Assembly (NCBI GenBank): GCA_905221605.1
Contig: CAJNDS010002298.1
Span: 409,960 to 473,959, forward strand
Length of the DNA stretch: 64,000 nt
Origin: Symbiodinium natans
Taxonomy: Eukaryota > Sar > Dinophyceae > Suessiales > Symbiodiniaceae
Direction of reading: 5' to 3'
Shown: piece after piece, positions 35,401 through 40,039 of the stretch
Numbering within the stretch: position 1 is the first letter of the stretch
Layout of the letters: each line of letters opens with the position of its first letter
The notes under the pieces: generated by a model
The model's database searches: none
What the model saw: only the letters and a program-made list of their open reading frames with translations
What the model was told of the DNA's origin: nothing
Made by a program: the position numbers and the translations under genes

Positions 35401-38400
35401 TTTGTCCTTCAACTCAGGAAATGATGCATGGTGTAGACCGGTGTCTTAGTGTTTCTCGTTTCCCGAATACGTTGTGGTCCACACGGTCTTTGGTCTGTAT
35501 TGCCTTTAGGAGCTGGATGGTGTTTATTTTCATGGATTTCCCACGTGCCAGGCTGCCAAAGCATTTTTGTCGTTGTTCTTGTTATGATTGTTGTTGTTCT
35601 TGTTCTTGTTATTCTTGTTATTGTTGTTGTTCTCGCCATTGCACGCTTCTCGCCGCCGTGGAAGGTGTGCTGACTTGGAAAGTTGGGGGCGTGGGGGGCG
35701 AGGGGCACTGACTGACGGCCGTACCCACAATGTGTCCGTTTACAACTCTCTCTCTCTCTCTCTCATGAAATCATGATACCAATGCGTGCGAGAGCGTCCA
35801 TGTCCTCACGGTGTTGTTATTATTGTCGTCTTCGTTGTTATCGTCATAGTTGCTATGATTGATATGATTGTCACGAATGTTGTTATGGCTGTTGTTGTAT
35901 GCCAGCCCGTCCATTGTGTATATGAGGGTGTCTGGCAGGACCGCTTCCCAACAAAGTACGAGGAGCCCGGGCCTGAGGAACACGTGATTTCTGACTGCTG
36001 CGTGTAGGGTGAACGACTTAATCCGTGCGCTTTTTTGGATTAACTCCGCAGAATGCACCCTGCACTGTCGGAGGTCCCGCAACACCGTGGTAAAGCAGGA
36101 GGCTGCAAAGTACAACAAGCTCCTTGCTCTCTTGCTCACCCGGCACGTTTGATCTCCCCCATCCTGCACGCACCTGACCTTGCCATGTTGTCGGTTTGCT
36201 GTCCCAGCAGACGTCTTTGGTGGCCGTACAAACTTGTCCAAGCCTGTGATATCTTAACAGACCTAGGCGAATCGGTGCAAACTTTGAGTCGGAGCCGACG
36301 AGCTGCCAGGAAAGCGCAGCTCCCTCTCTTCCGTCGAGCTGTGAAAGGGTTTGTTGTGCCGAGCCCAGCCACAGCAAGCCCAACGTCAGGGTTCCATGAG
36401 TCTGTAGGCTAAAGCGGCTCAAATGCATGGACACTGAGCTCTGATCAGGTCATGACTGACGAGTTGGAGGCTATCGGGAAGGGCTTCTTCATGAATGCGG
36501 TTCCAGAAGGCTGGATTGGAACGCGCGGTTGGGGCGCCGGGCAGCCTTTCGGTAGGGTCGCCCCCTGGATTGCAAAGCGCACCGGGAATGACACCCGGAG
36601 CATTCCATCTCCTCTGCGCAGGCTGGGCTGGTATCGGCTTCCTCTCGCTGAAGCCGCTGACATCCTGGTACAAGGCCCCTAGCTTGGAACGTGAGGAATC
36701 GTGAAAGTTTGGCTTTGGACCGGAATTCATGCGACACAGTATCAGCAGAGCAGCTGTGGAAGCATATCTGGCAGAGCTGGTGGCAGGATTTGAACGATCG
36801 CATCGATTTCTTCAATAAGTGGTACGAAGGAGGCCATGCCCGCATGTGAGTTCGCAGCACCAGGGAGGTACTGCTGCCAGCAGACCTGACACCGATAGAC
36901 TCAGCCTTCCTGGAGACTTCTGGAGTGGTGATCGTTGCAGTGTAGTGGCGAGCAGGATTTGGGTGATAGTGCCAGTCCCTAAACATTGCACACACCCAGA
37001 CGCCACCCGCCAGGCCATCCTATTTCTTTCTGGCTCCCCGGTCTGTTTTTCCCACAGGTGTGCAGCTCAGCCTTTTCTGAAGCCTGTGACTGCATGAAGA
37101 CGCTCTTGGAGGCTTTGTGAGGCAGCCCGCATGCAGATGGAGATGCGTGTGTCAGGCATTCATGACTGCGGTCATGCAGAACTTCGCTGGGCGCCAAGCT
37201 TTGCTAATGCCCCACAAAGCCCTTTATGTGCATCCTAGCCAAGCTTGTCAGCCACGTGCGCTGGCTTCCCAAGGGAGCGGAGTGTGACTTGGAGCCCCCG
37301 CAAAGTGTGTAGGCCCGTGCCCACAAGTACCCGATCGACCGGATCGACTTTGACATCGAGGCGTGGTCTGTCAGTTGCCTTCGTCAGCCCAAGAGAGCTG
37401 CACATTTTGACATGCTGGTACGCTCGCAATGCTCGCAATGGGTGGGCAGGTGCGAGATGACGTCCTTTTGGACGGAAGTGATTTAACGGAGCATCCCGAG
37501 GCCTGTGTGCCCTAGTGCCCCACATGGTTTCCAAAGTTCTTTAGCCAGCGTGCCTCTCCTACAGGCAGGATCCTACATGTGCTGCTGACCCGTATTATCA
37601 TGACTTCGTCCGGGCAAGCAGCTTTAGTTATGTGTGCTCACGTTGCTTTGATCCAGGCTTTACAACATGTTCGCCAGGTATGGACTCTTTCTAGAAGGCT
37701 GCCGGTGGGATGACAACCTCCACGCCCTGGCACCATCGATGCCAAAGGTGCTCTTCACCCAGGCACAACAACTCATCATCTTGTGAAGGGCCGGGTAAGT
37801 GGAAGCGGGGGCAGGCGAGTGTTAGGGGTTGTTGGCGTACTCCCCTATTGGTGGCAGCTTGATGGCATGGATGCCCTTCCTGGGATGCGCAGGAGGTAGA
37901 TGCACCGTCACATGATTAGGATTAGGAAGGGCTTCCATAGAGGTGGCTTCTTTTGTTTCGGGATGCCCTTGCTGGCCTCTCTGTCGTCGCCCTTGTCGTC
38001 TTTGTCGGTGCGGCCTTTCCGCAGAGTGCTCCGGTAGCTACGGGCAGTAGCAGTGCGGGTGAAGCATTGTGGTACTGCCATCTTTCATGAGTGACTACCG
38101 GTAGGGAGTACCCTCCTCTGCGGCGGCAGCAGGGTCATGGTACGCTTTCGAATGGTGAAAACTGGTTGCTCTTTTGGGCGTGCGCTGGCTTGTGGCATGA
38201 GACTGTTTCCCTGCCTGCAGGTTCCAGTCGTGCACTTCGTCCCCACACTGGACTTCAAGGGCAAGCCCGGAGTGTATCCCTGCCCTGTCTACAAGGCAAG
38301 GTTTGTTCACCGGCTGTTCACCGGTTGCTAAGACAGGTCGCGACACGTGCCCATGCTCCTGCGTCTTGCTCACCTTGTGCAGGTGTTGAGCAGAAAGGGT

Positions 38401-38484
38401 ACTCTGTCCACCACTGGCCACAGTACAAATTTTGTTCGGGACATGATCCTACCCACTGTGGACGATCCAGATGCCTGGATCTGA
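541..38484 (+). CDS. Axonemal inner-arm-type dynein heavy chain, multi-exon, 5' partial
   Basis: This is a motor subunit of ciliary and flagellar dynein. It hydrolyses ATP in AAA1 and steps along the axonemal B-tubule through a stalk-borne microtubule-binding domain. Read in order, small exons encode the tail end, linker, AAA1 ([16 protein letters not shown]), AAA2, AAA3 ([16 protein letters not shown]), AAA4 ([10 protein letters not shown]), stalk, AAA5 (RWPLMIDPQ), AAA6 and the C-terminal domain (TGHSTNFV). Motifs such as [11 protein letters not shown] and [12 protein letters not shown] resemble the single-headed DNAH3/7/12 group; this assignment is by eye. The N-terminal tail (about 1,000 residues in the family) is mostly missing, so the gene begins before the window. 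There are many tens of exons, most 30-120 nt. All checked junctions keep frame and rebuild family motifs, which argues against a pseudogene. The stop at 38,482 falls just before the usual family end. Confidence 0.95.
2740..5327 (+). CDS. Dynein heavy chain: linker (DHC_N2) exons
   Basis: The linker is the mechanical element that swings over the AAA ring. Successive exons read [16 protein letters not shown] (3016-3078), [14 protein letters not shown] (3572-3637), [15 protein letters not shown] (from 3728), [21 protein letters not shown] (ends 3975), [14 protein letters not shown] (from 4051), [26 protein letters not shown] (4418-4445), [12 protein letters not shown] (4540-4577), the exon from 4657 ([18 protein letters not shown]), [31 protein letters not shown], and [20 protein letters not shown] (ends 5327). 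This is the canonical order of the DHC_N2 domain. The introns between them start with GT, GC or GA (GA at 4578) and end in AG before G. Confidence 0.92.
5546..5870 (+). repeat. Degenerate telomere-type (TTTAGGG) array, intronic
   Basis: Many variants of TTTAGGG, TTTGGGG and TTTCAGGG follow one another, with a perfect triplet of GTTTAGG units around 5777-5796. The G-rich strand is the + strand. The array lies inside a dynein intron, not at a chromosome end. TTTAGGG is the plant-type telomere repeat and has been reported for dinoflagellates. Confidence 0.8.
6045..6120 (-). repeat. Telomere-like CCCTAAA units in opposite orientation
   Basis: Units of CCCTAA and AAACCCTAA occur at about 6052-6092. 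They run in the reverse orientation to the array at 5546-5870, so the two face each other across about 200 bp of G/C-run-rich sequence. Confidence 0.7.
6400..7580. other. AT-rich island within the first long intron
   Basis: Base composition changes sharply here from the GC-rich surroundings to AT-rich DNA. No recognised protein is encoded. A short perfect inverted repeat (CACTCACTTC near 6754 and GAAGTGAGTG near 6781) is visible, along with recurring GAACGA/GAGCGA words. It may be an old insertion, but no terminal repeats or target-site duplications were found. Confidence 0.45.
7609..8990 (+). CDS. Dynein heavy chain: end of linker, approach to AAA1
   Basis: These exons connect linker and motor ring. 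They read [13 protein letters not shown] (from 7609), [13 protein letters not shown] (near 7722), [13 protein letters not shown] (near 7834), [19 protein letters not shown] (8112-8193), [11 protein letters not shown] (near 8250), [16 protein letters not shown] (near 8368), [14 protein letters not shown] (to about 8566), [15 protein letters not shown] (near 8800) and [11 protein letters not shown] (near 8949-8981). They follow the order seen in axonemal heavy chains, including the conserved QLRYYW and LIVIDVHA patches. Exon borders are approximate where only one side was matched. Confidence 0.9.
9032..10900 (+). CDS. Dynein heavy chain: AAA1, the main ATPase site
   Basis: AAA1 is the catalytic ATPase that drives motility. 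The exon [17 protein letters not shown] is followed by [15 protein letters not shown] (to 9209). After a GT-AG intron (9210-9282) comes [15 protein letters not shown] with the Walker A lysine. A GC-AG intron (9330-9394) leads to [18 protein letters not shown] 47-nt GC-AG intron (9471-9517) leads to [19 protein letters not shown] with Walker B (9541-9564). Then come [14 protein letters not shown] (near 9763), [10 protein letters not shown] (near 10040), [10 protein letters not shown] (to 10184), [18 protein letters not shown] (from 10316), [25 protein letters not shown] and [11 protein letters not shown] (to about 10885). All expected catalytic motifs are intact. Confidence 0.95.
11085..13235 (+). 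CDS. Dynein heavy chain: AAA2
   Basis: AAA2 binds nucleotide structurally in dyneins. Exons read [19 protein letters not shown] (near 11101), [19 protein letters not shown], then [20 protein letters not shown] (to 11773). A 56-nt GC-AG intron (11774-11829) splits the P-loop, and [16 protein letters not shown] follows, giving an intact GPTGGGKT. Next come [15 protein letters not shown] (near 11981), [16 protein letters not shown] (near 12586), [13 protein letters not shown] (12855-12893, Walker B region), [20 protein letters not shown] (from about 12973) and [20 protein letters not shown] (near 13170). The order and spacing of motifs match the family. Confidence 0.94.
13260..14390 (+). CDS. 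Dynein heavy chain: AAA2-AAA3 connecting exons
   Basis: Exons recognised are [15 protein letters not shown] (near 13302-13340), [10 protein letters not shown] (near 13552), [13 protein letters not shown] (near 13880), [15 protein letters not shown]...EINKL (about 13982-14058), a [12 protein letters not shown] exon (near 14157-14190) matching the family F-x-F-x-L-V-W-S-x-G pattern, and CDNKGRQ (near 14262). [15 protein letters not shown] near 14350 may be one more exon. These segments are less conserved in the family, so single borders are tentative, but the hydrophobic WSVG patch is typical of the sequence before AAA3. Confidence 0.8.
15455..16150. repeat. Degenerate telomere-like repeats with CCCTATAGGG palindromes
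   Basis: Units of AGGGTTTA, CCCTATAGGG and AAACC alternate in both orientations. The palindrome CCCTATAGGG occurs near 15503 and 15540 and again near 15938, with a longer form around 15866-15885. These look like head-to-head junctions of telomere-type units. The flanking sequence (AACCTTGAAACC, GTTTAAGG) is also repeated in both orientations. Confidence 0.75.
16245..16520. repeat. Repeated module around GGCCCGGCCCATTTAAAT
   Basis: The sequence AAAGGCCCGGCCCATTTAAA occurs at about 16253-16273 and 16326-16346, and a diverged copy (GGCTCGGCCTATTTAA) at about 16481-16497. AT-rich spacers full of CCTTAAAATCC words lie between the copies. This is a diverged dispersed or tandem repeat with no coding content. 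Confidence 0.65.
16556..16792. repeat. Foldback (long inverted repeat) element, about 230 bp
   Basis: The left arm carries ACAAACCGG units, GGTACAAGTTGTAC, GAACCAAGAACC and AGGTCTTACCC in that order. The right arm carries the reverse complements in mirrored order: GGGCAAGACCT, GGTTCTTTGTTCTTGGTTC, GGTACAACTTGTACC and CCGGTTTGT units. The centre is near 16660-16665. Almost the full length can fold into an imperfect hairpin. This resembles a non-autonomous foldback or MITE-like element, or a transcribed hairpin. No ORF is present. Confidence 0.8.
17094..17138. repeat. TA-rich microsatellite
   Basis: Runs of TATATATA are interrupted by CTCTATG. A similar TA run lies at about 16820-16836, just after the foldback element. 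Low-complexity intronic sequence. Confidence 0.85.
17900..20290 (+). CDS. Dynein heavy chain: AAA3
   Basis: Exons read YDYIYE (near 17901), QWTPWLT (near 18005), [18 protein letters not shown] (near 18298), [19 protein letters not shown] (18594-18650, Walker A), [16 protein letters not shown] (near 18751), [10 protein letters not shown] (near 18870), [14 protein letters not shown] (near 18960), [19 protein letters not shown] (19568-19626, Walker B), [20 protein letters not shown] (from 19708), ELKMQEII (from 19885), then [20 protein letters not shown] and [19 protein letters not shown] (near 20178). Intron 19627-19707 is GC-AG and 19783-19884 is GA-AG. The AAA3 P-loop has Gln in place of the usual Pro after the first Gly, while the catalytic Gly-Lys-Ser is kept. 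Confidence 0.94.
19140..19430 (+). repeat. Intronic minisatellite, CCCAGAGTGCCCAACC-type
   Basis: A unit of roughly 20-27 bp built from GAGTGCCCAACCCCAGAGT and CTCCCTG is repeated about a dozen times with variation. It lies in the 0.56 kb intron between the RRRGVYG and PPAGKKN exons. A long apparent ORF across it is an artefact of the repeat. Confidence 0.8.
19786..19852 (+). repeat. GGCCGGCAG tandem repeat within a GA-AG intron
   Basis: Seven or so copies of GCCGGCAGG, with small insertions, fill the first part of intron 19783-19884. Every unit contains CAG before G, the same sequence as the real acceptor at 19882-19885. Confidence 0.8.
20464..21255 (+). CDS. Dynein heavy chain: single 792-nt exon covering AAA3 C-end and AAA4 P-loop
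   Basis: This is the longest exon of the gene: 264 codons with no interruption, starting after CAG at 20461-20463 and ending in NLYKNE before a GT donor. It contains [33 protein letters not shown], the AAA4 P-loop [14 protein letters not shown] (about 20992-21033) and the Walker B region [13 protein letters not shown]. Arg replaces Lys in the P-loop, as is usual in AAA4 of several axonemal heavy chains. Sequence quality and match to the family are excellent. Confidence 0.97.
21383..22320 (+). CDS. Dynein heavy chain: AAA4 C-terminal exons
   Basis: Exons read [17 protein letters not shown] (21383-21433), [19 protein letters not shown] (about 21533-21592), [19 protein letters not shown] (about 21902-21958), [19 protein letters not shown] (about 22154-22215) and [16 protein letters not shown] (near 22268). 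Joined, they give the conserved N-x-H-V-V-L-x-x-S-P-x-G-x-x-F-R-x-R followed by [13 protein letters not shown]. Junctions carry AG before G. Confidence 0.93.
22500..25555 (+). CDS. Dynein heavy chain: stalk coiled coil and microtubule-binding domain
   Basis: The stalk carries the microtubule-binding domain away from the ring. The ascending strand comprises [32 protein letters not shown] (to about 22726), [20 protein letters not shown] (near 22974), [30 protein letters not shown] and [19 protein letters not shown]. The tip region has [30 protein letters not shown] (near 23942), [14 protein letters not shown] (about 24390-24431), [18 protein letters not shown] and [20 protein letters not shown] (near 24629). 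The descending strand comprises [57 protein letters not shown] and [18 protein letters not shown] (near 25498-25550). Several minisatellites lie in these introns. Confidence 0.92.
22724..22792 (+). repeat. GCTAGGGG tandem repeat
   Basis: Seven copies of GGGGGCTA-type 10-mers begin directly at the donor of the exon ending in ASFKK. Intronic. Confidence 0.85.
23605..23690 (+). repeat. Ten-base TGCTCCGCC-type tandem repeat
   Basis: About eight variants of TGCTCCGCCC/A follow each other in a stalk intron. Low complexity, no coding meaning. Confidence 0.8.
24222..24290 (+). repeat. 15-base GCAGCATCTTTGCTG tandem repeat
   Basis: Four near-perfect copies stand head to tail. They follow an exon reading KIDDYWEA and are probably intronic, although they stay open in one frame. 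Confidence 0.85.
25648..27800 (+). CDS. Dynein heavy chain: AAA5
   Basis: Exons read [19 protein letters not shown] (near 25660), [20 protein letters not shown] (near 25789-25850) and [20 protein letters not shown] (to 26138). After a 1,254-nt GC-AG intron (26139-27392) comes [11 protein letters not shown] (27393 onward), then [19 protein letters not shown] (near 27477) and [20 protein letters not shown] (near 27745-27806). The split Arg codon at 26137-26138 plus 27393 rebuilds the family's R-W-P-L-M-I-D-P-Q exactly. All parts match the AAA5 consensus. Confidence 0.93.
26139..27392 (+). other. 1.25 kb intron in AAA5
   Basis: GC donor and AG acceptor, with an Arg codon split across it. The only notable content is an open reading frame of 222 codons on the opposite strand (26,600-27,268), which matches nothing I recognise and may be chance. 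Confidence 0.8.
27895..30880 (+). CDS. Dynein heavy chain: AAA5-AAA6 exons
   Basis: Exons read [19 protein letters not shown] (near 27905), VAYDDKF (near 28121), [20 protein letters not shown] (near 28237), [14 protein letters not shown] (near 28367), [20 protein letters not shown] (near 28536), [34 protein letters not shown] (near 28812-28871), [55 protein letters not shown] (near 29385), [31 protein letters not shown] (near 29861), [49 protein letters not shown] and [12 protein letters not shown] (near 30723). These follow the family order from the end of AAA5 into AAA6. Confidence 0.9.
28462..28525 (+). repeat. GACACGGTG tandem repeat
   Basis: Seven copies of a 9-base unit (ACGGTGACACGGTGGCAC variants) lie just before the EDQMLGIVV exon. 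Intronic. Confidence 0.85.
30935..31255 (+). CDS. Dynein heavy chain: AAA6 exons before D6
   Basis: [12 protein letters not shown] (near 30938) corresponds to the family F-x-K-L-L-x-x-R-x-x-R motif, and [11 protein letters not shown] (near 31182) to G-x-x-F-x-E-P-P-x-F-D. The stretch between them contains no other certain match and may be intron. Open frames on the minus strand across this block (30,891-31,597) are shadows. Confidence 0.75.
31323..31814 (+). CDS. Dynein heavy chain: 492-nt exon of the D6 motor region
   Basis: This single exon of 164 codons begins after CAG at 31320-31322 and ends in CFFHAVCQ before a GA donor. It reads [76 protein letters not shown] and [16 protein letters not shown]. 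This is the hallmark Dynein_heavy/D6 block and is near full length. Cys replaces the usual Gln in L-Q-N-C-H-L. Confidence 0.97.
31815..33393 (+). other. 1.58 kb GA-AG intron with CAT microsatellite
   Basis: Joining FFHAVCQ to [13 protein letters not shown] gives the canonical family junction, which fixes the donor as GA (31815) and the acceptor as AG (33392-33393). The intron contains the CAT/CGT trinucleotide array. Apparent poly-His and poly-Asp ORFs in it come from that array. Confidence 0.88.
32386..32527. repeat. CAT/CGT trinucleotide microsatellite
   Basis: About 45 units of CAT interspersed with CGT make a long perfect-phase trinucleotide run in the intron before the [11 protein letters not shown] exon. 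Confidence 0.95.
33394..38484 (+). CDS. Dynein heavy chain: C-terminal domain
   Basis: Exons read [13 protein letters not shown] (from 33394), YNFTPEDL...[17 protein letters not shown] (near 33870), [21 protein letters not shown] (near 34075-34137), [60 protein letters not shown] (near 34681), [21 protein letters not shown] (near 35946), [18 protein letters not shown] (near 36082), [30 protein letters not shown] (near 36448), [38 protein letters not shown] (near 37155), [30 protein letters not shown], then [20 protein letters not shown] (38221-38295) and [20 protein letters not shown] (from 38383). Heavy chains normally end in W-x-x-R-G-V-A-L-L-x-Q-L; here TGA follows Trp-Ile directly. Confidence 0.92.
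33565..33755. repeat. Purine-rich GAAA/GAAGA tract
   Basis: Long A/G-only stretches (AAGAAAGAAAG, GAGGAGGAAGAATAA) lie in a C-terminal dynein intron. Together with GAGA runs at 33447-33477 they form low-complexity DNA with no coding signal on the + strand. Confidence 0.75.
35575..35640. repeat. TTGTTATTCTTG-type simple repeat
   Basis: GTTCTTGTTATT units recur, and a related GTTGTTAT tract lies at about 35811-35900. CT dinucleotides occupy 35746-35764. All lie in introns of the dynein C-terminal region. Confidence 0.75.
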
Positions 38485-40039
38485 AGTGGTGCTGTGCATT
38501 TTGTCGACTCAGCAAGCCGAACTTTTTCGGCTTTGCCCGGTGATTTGTCTCTTTGGTGCGGTGCGCTGAGGTGTGGATTCGAGCCGGAGTTGCTGCCTTC
38601 CTGGCCCTGAAGTACTAAGTTGCCCCCATGGCGCTGCGCGTAGCTCTGCCGATGCTCGCGCTCAGCAAAGGCACTATGTACACACAATCCATAAAGCGCA
38701 TAGACCTAAAGATGTTGCACGAGCAATGCTTTGCATGTGTACAGATCATGTCCTGCTGGCGACGGGAACATGAAATGCTGATTCTATTCATGTAATGGCA
38801 AGTCAGAGTCAAGTGTTGTCAAGTCTCAGCATTTCCACCGACGCCACCCCAGACTCCGTTAGGAGGGAGTGTGTTCCCATAGCGTTTCACCCCGTTACCG
38901 AAAAATTGGCTTCAAGCCATGTCTGGAAGAGTGAGATGCCTTCGCCGGCCAACATGGGGCTGGACAACTAACGTGACTAGCGCGACGAAAGCCGCGACGA
39001 ACGCTTGACTCTGGTGCGGTGGGTGGGAGATGTGTGGGTCTCTTTGGATCCCGAGTCGCCGAAGCGTCGGGTGCTGTGCCATGGTGAGTTTTTGGTGTCC
39101 GCCTCCTTCCCGTGTGTGGATTTGTGCAACAAGGAAGCATGGAGATCCCGCCTTTAGCATCGTTGATGTCCGTGGCAGCATGTGCCGCGTTGTGGGAGGG
39201 AGTTCCAGTCTCCGGCGGCGCGCTCGCATTCAGTTCCTGTTCATGCGGCACTGTGCATATGTCCTTTCCACACATGTTAGCCATGTCTTCGCTTGACACG
39301 TCTGAGTGACACGAAACACCACGAAACAGTTGTGGCCGCTGTGTTTTGACGTCGGGTTCGGATAGGAGGAAGCTATGCTAGCTTGGCATGCAGCGCTCTT
39401 CCAGATCGTTCGACTAGCGCCGTCACCACTCCAGCAGGTGCGTGTGTGCCCGATGAGGTGTCTCACCTGTTTGCACCATCAAAGAATGGCCTCAGGCCAC
39501 TGCTGGCTGAGCCTGAGACGTGCGCGGGAGCAGATGCTCGGTCTAGACAGCCGCCAACCCCCCGCAGCACAGAAATACACAGAAGGCATTTCGTTTCAGG
39601 TTCAGCCAGCCTGTCATGACTAGCGAGCCTCGAAAGCGAGCTAGAAGACAAAACGTTCAGAAGAGATGCCCCATGGCTCCTTGCGACACGGAAGCAGATT
39701 ATTGAGGGAGTTTGTGCTGAACAGGTCCGGCAGTCCGGTCAGAGTATTCGCCCCAGACTTGGCTGTGCGCGGGCGTGTAGGCTCCAGATGCACCTCGAAA
39801 AACAGGTTCACCTCATATCAAGCGACGCTCCCCAAGTAACGTGTTTTTATTCCATCATGTGTCAAGAGATAGATGCCCAACTGCTGGTCAACTTCTGTCA
39901 TTGAATTCCAACGCTGACAAAGCTGAATCAAGAATCCTGATGAGAGCAGTGGCAGTCTGGCTGCGGCCCTTCACAAGGGCAGTCGCCCCAAGAGTTTGGT
40001 AAACGTTCGCATCTTGGTGGGGCTTTATTGATAGCTGCC
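38485..40039 (+). other. Spacer between dynein and shikimate dehydrogenase genes
   Basis: No protein family was recognised. An open frame without Met at about 39615-39905 (it includes WLLATRKQIIEGVCAEQVR) looks somewhat protein-like and could be an exon of an unknown gene or untranslated sequence. Both flanking genes point the same way, as is common in dinoflagellate gene arrays. Dinoflagellate mRNAs are trans-spliced, so no conventional promoter is expected and none was seen. Confidence 0.5.

Noticed and set aside
541-38484. Dynein region as a decayed pseudogene with many frameshifts
   Set aside because: Unspliced, the gene looks broken everywhere, but removing short introns with an AG-G acceptor restores family motifs to the codon at every junction tested.
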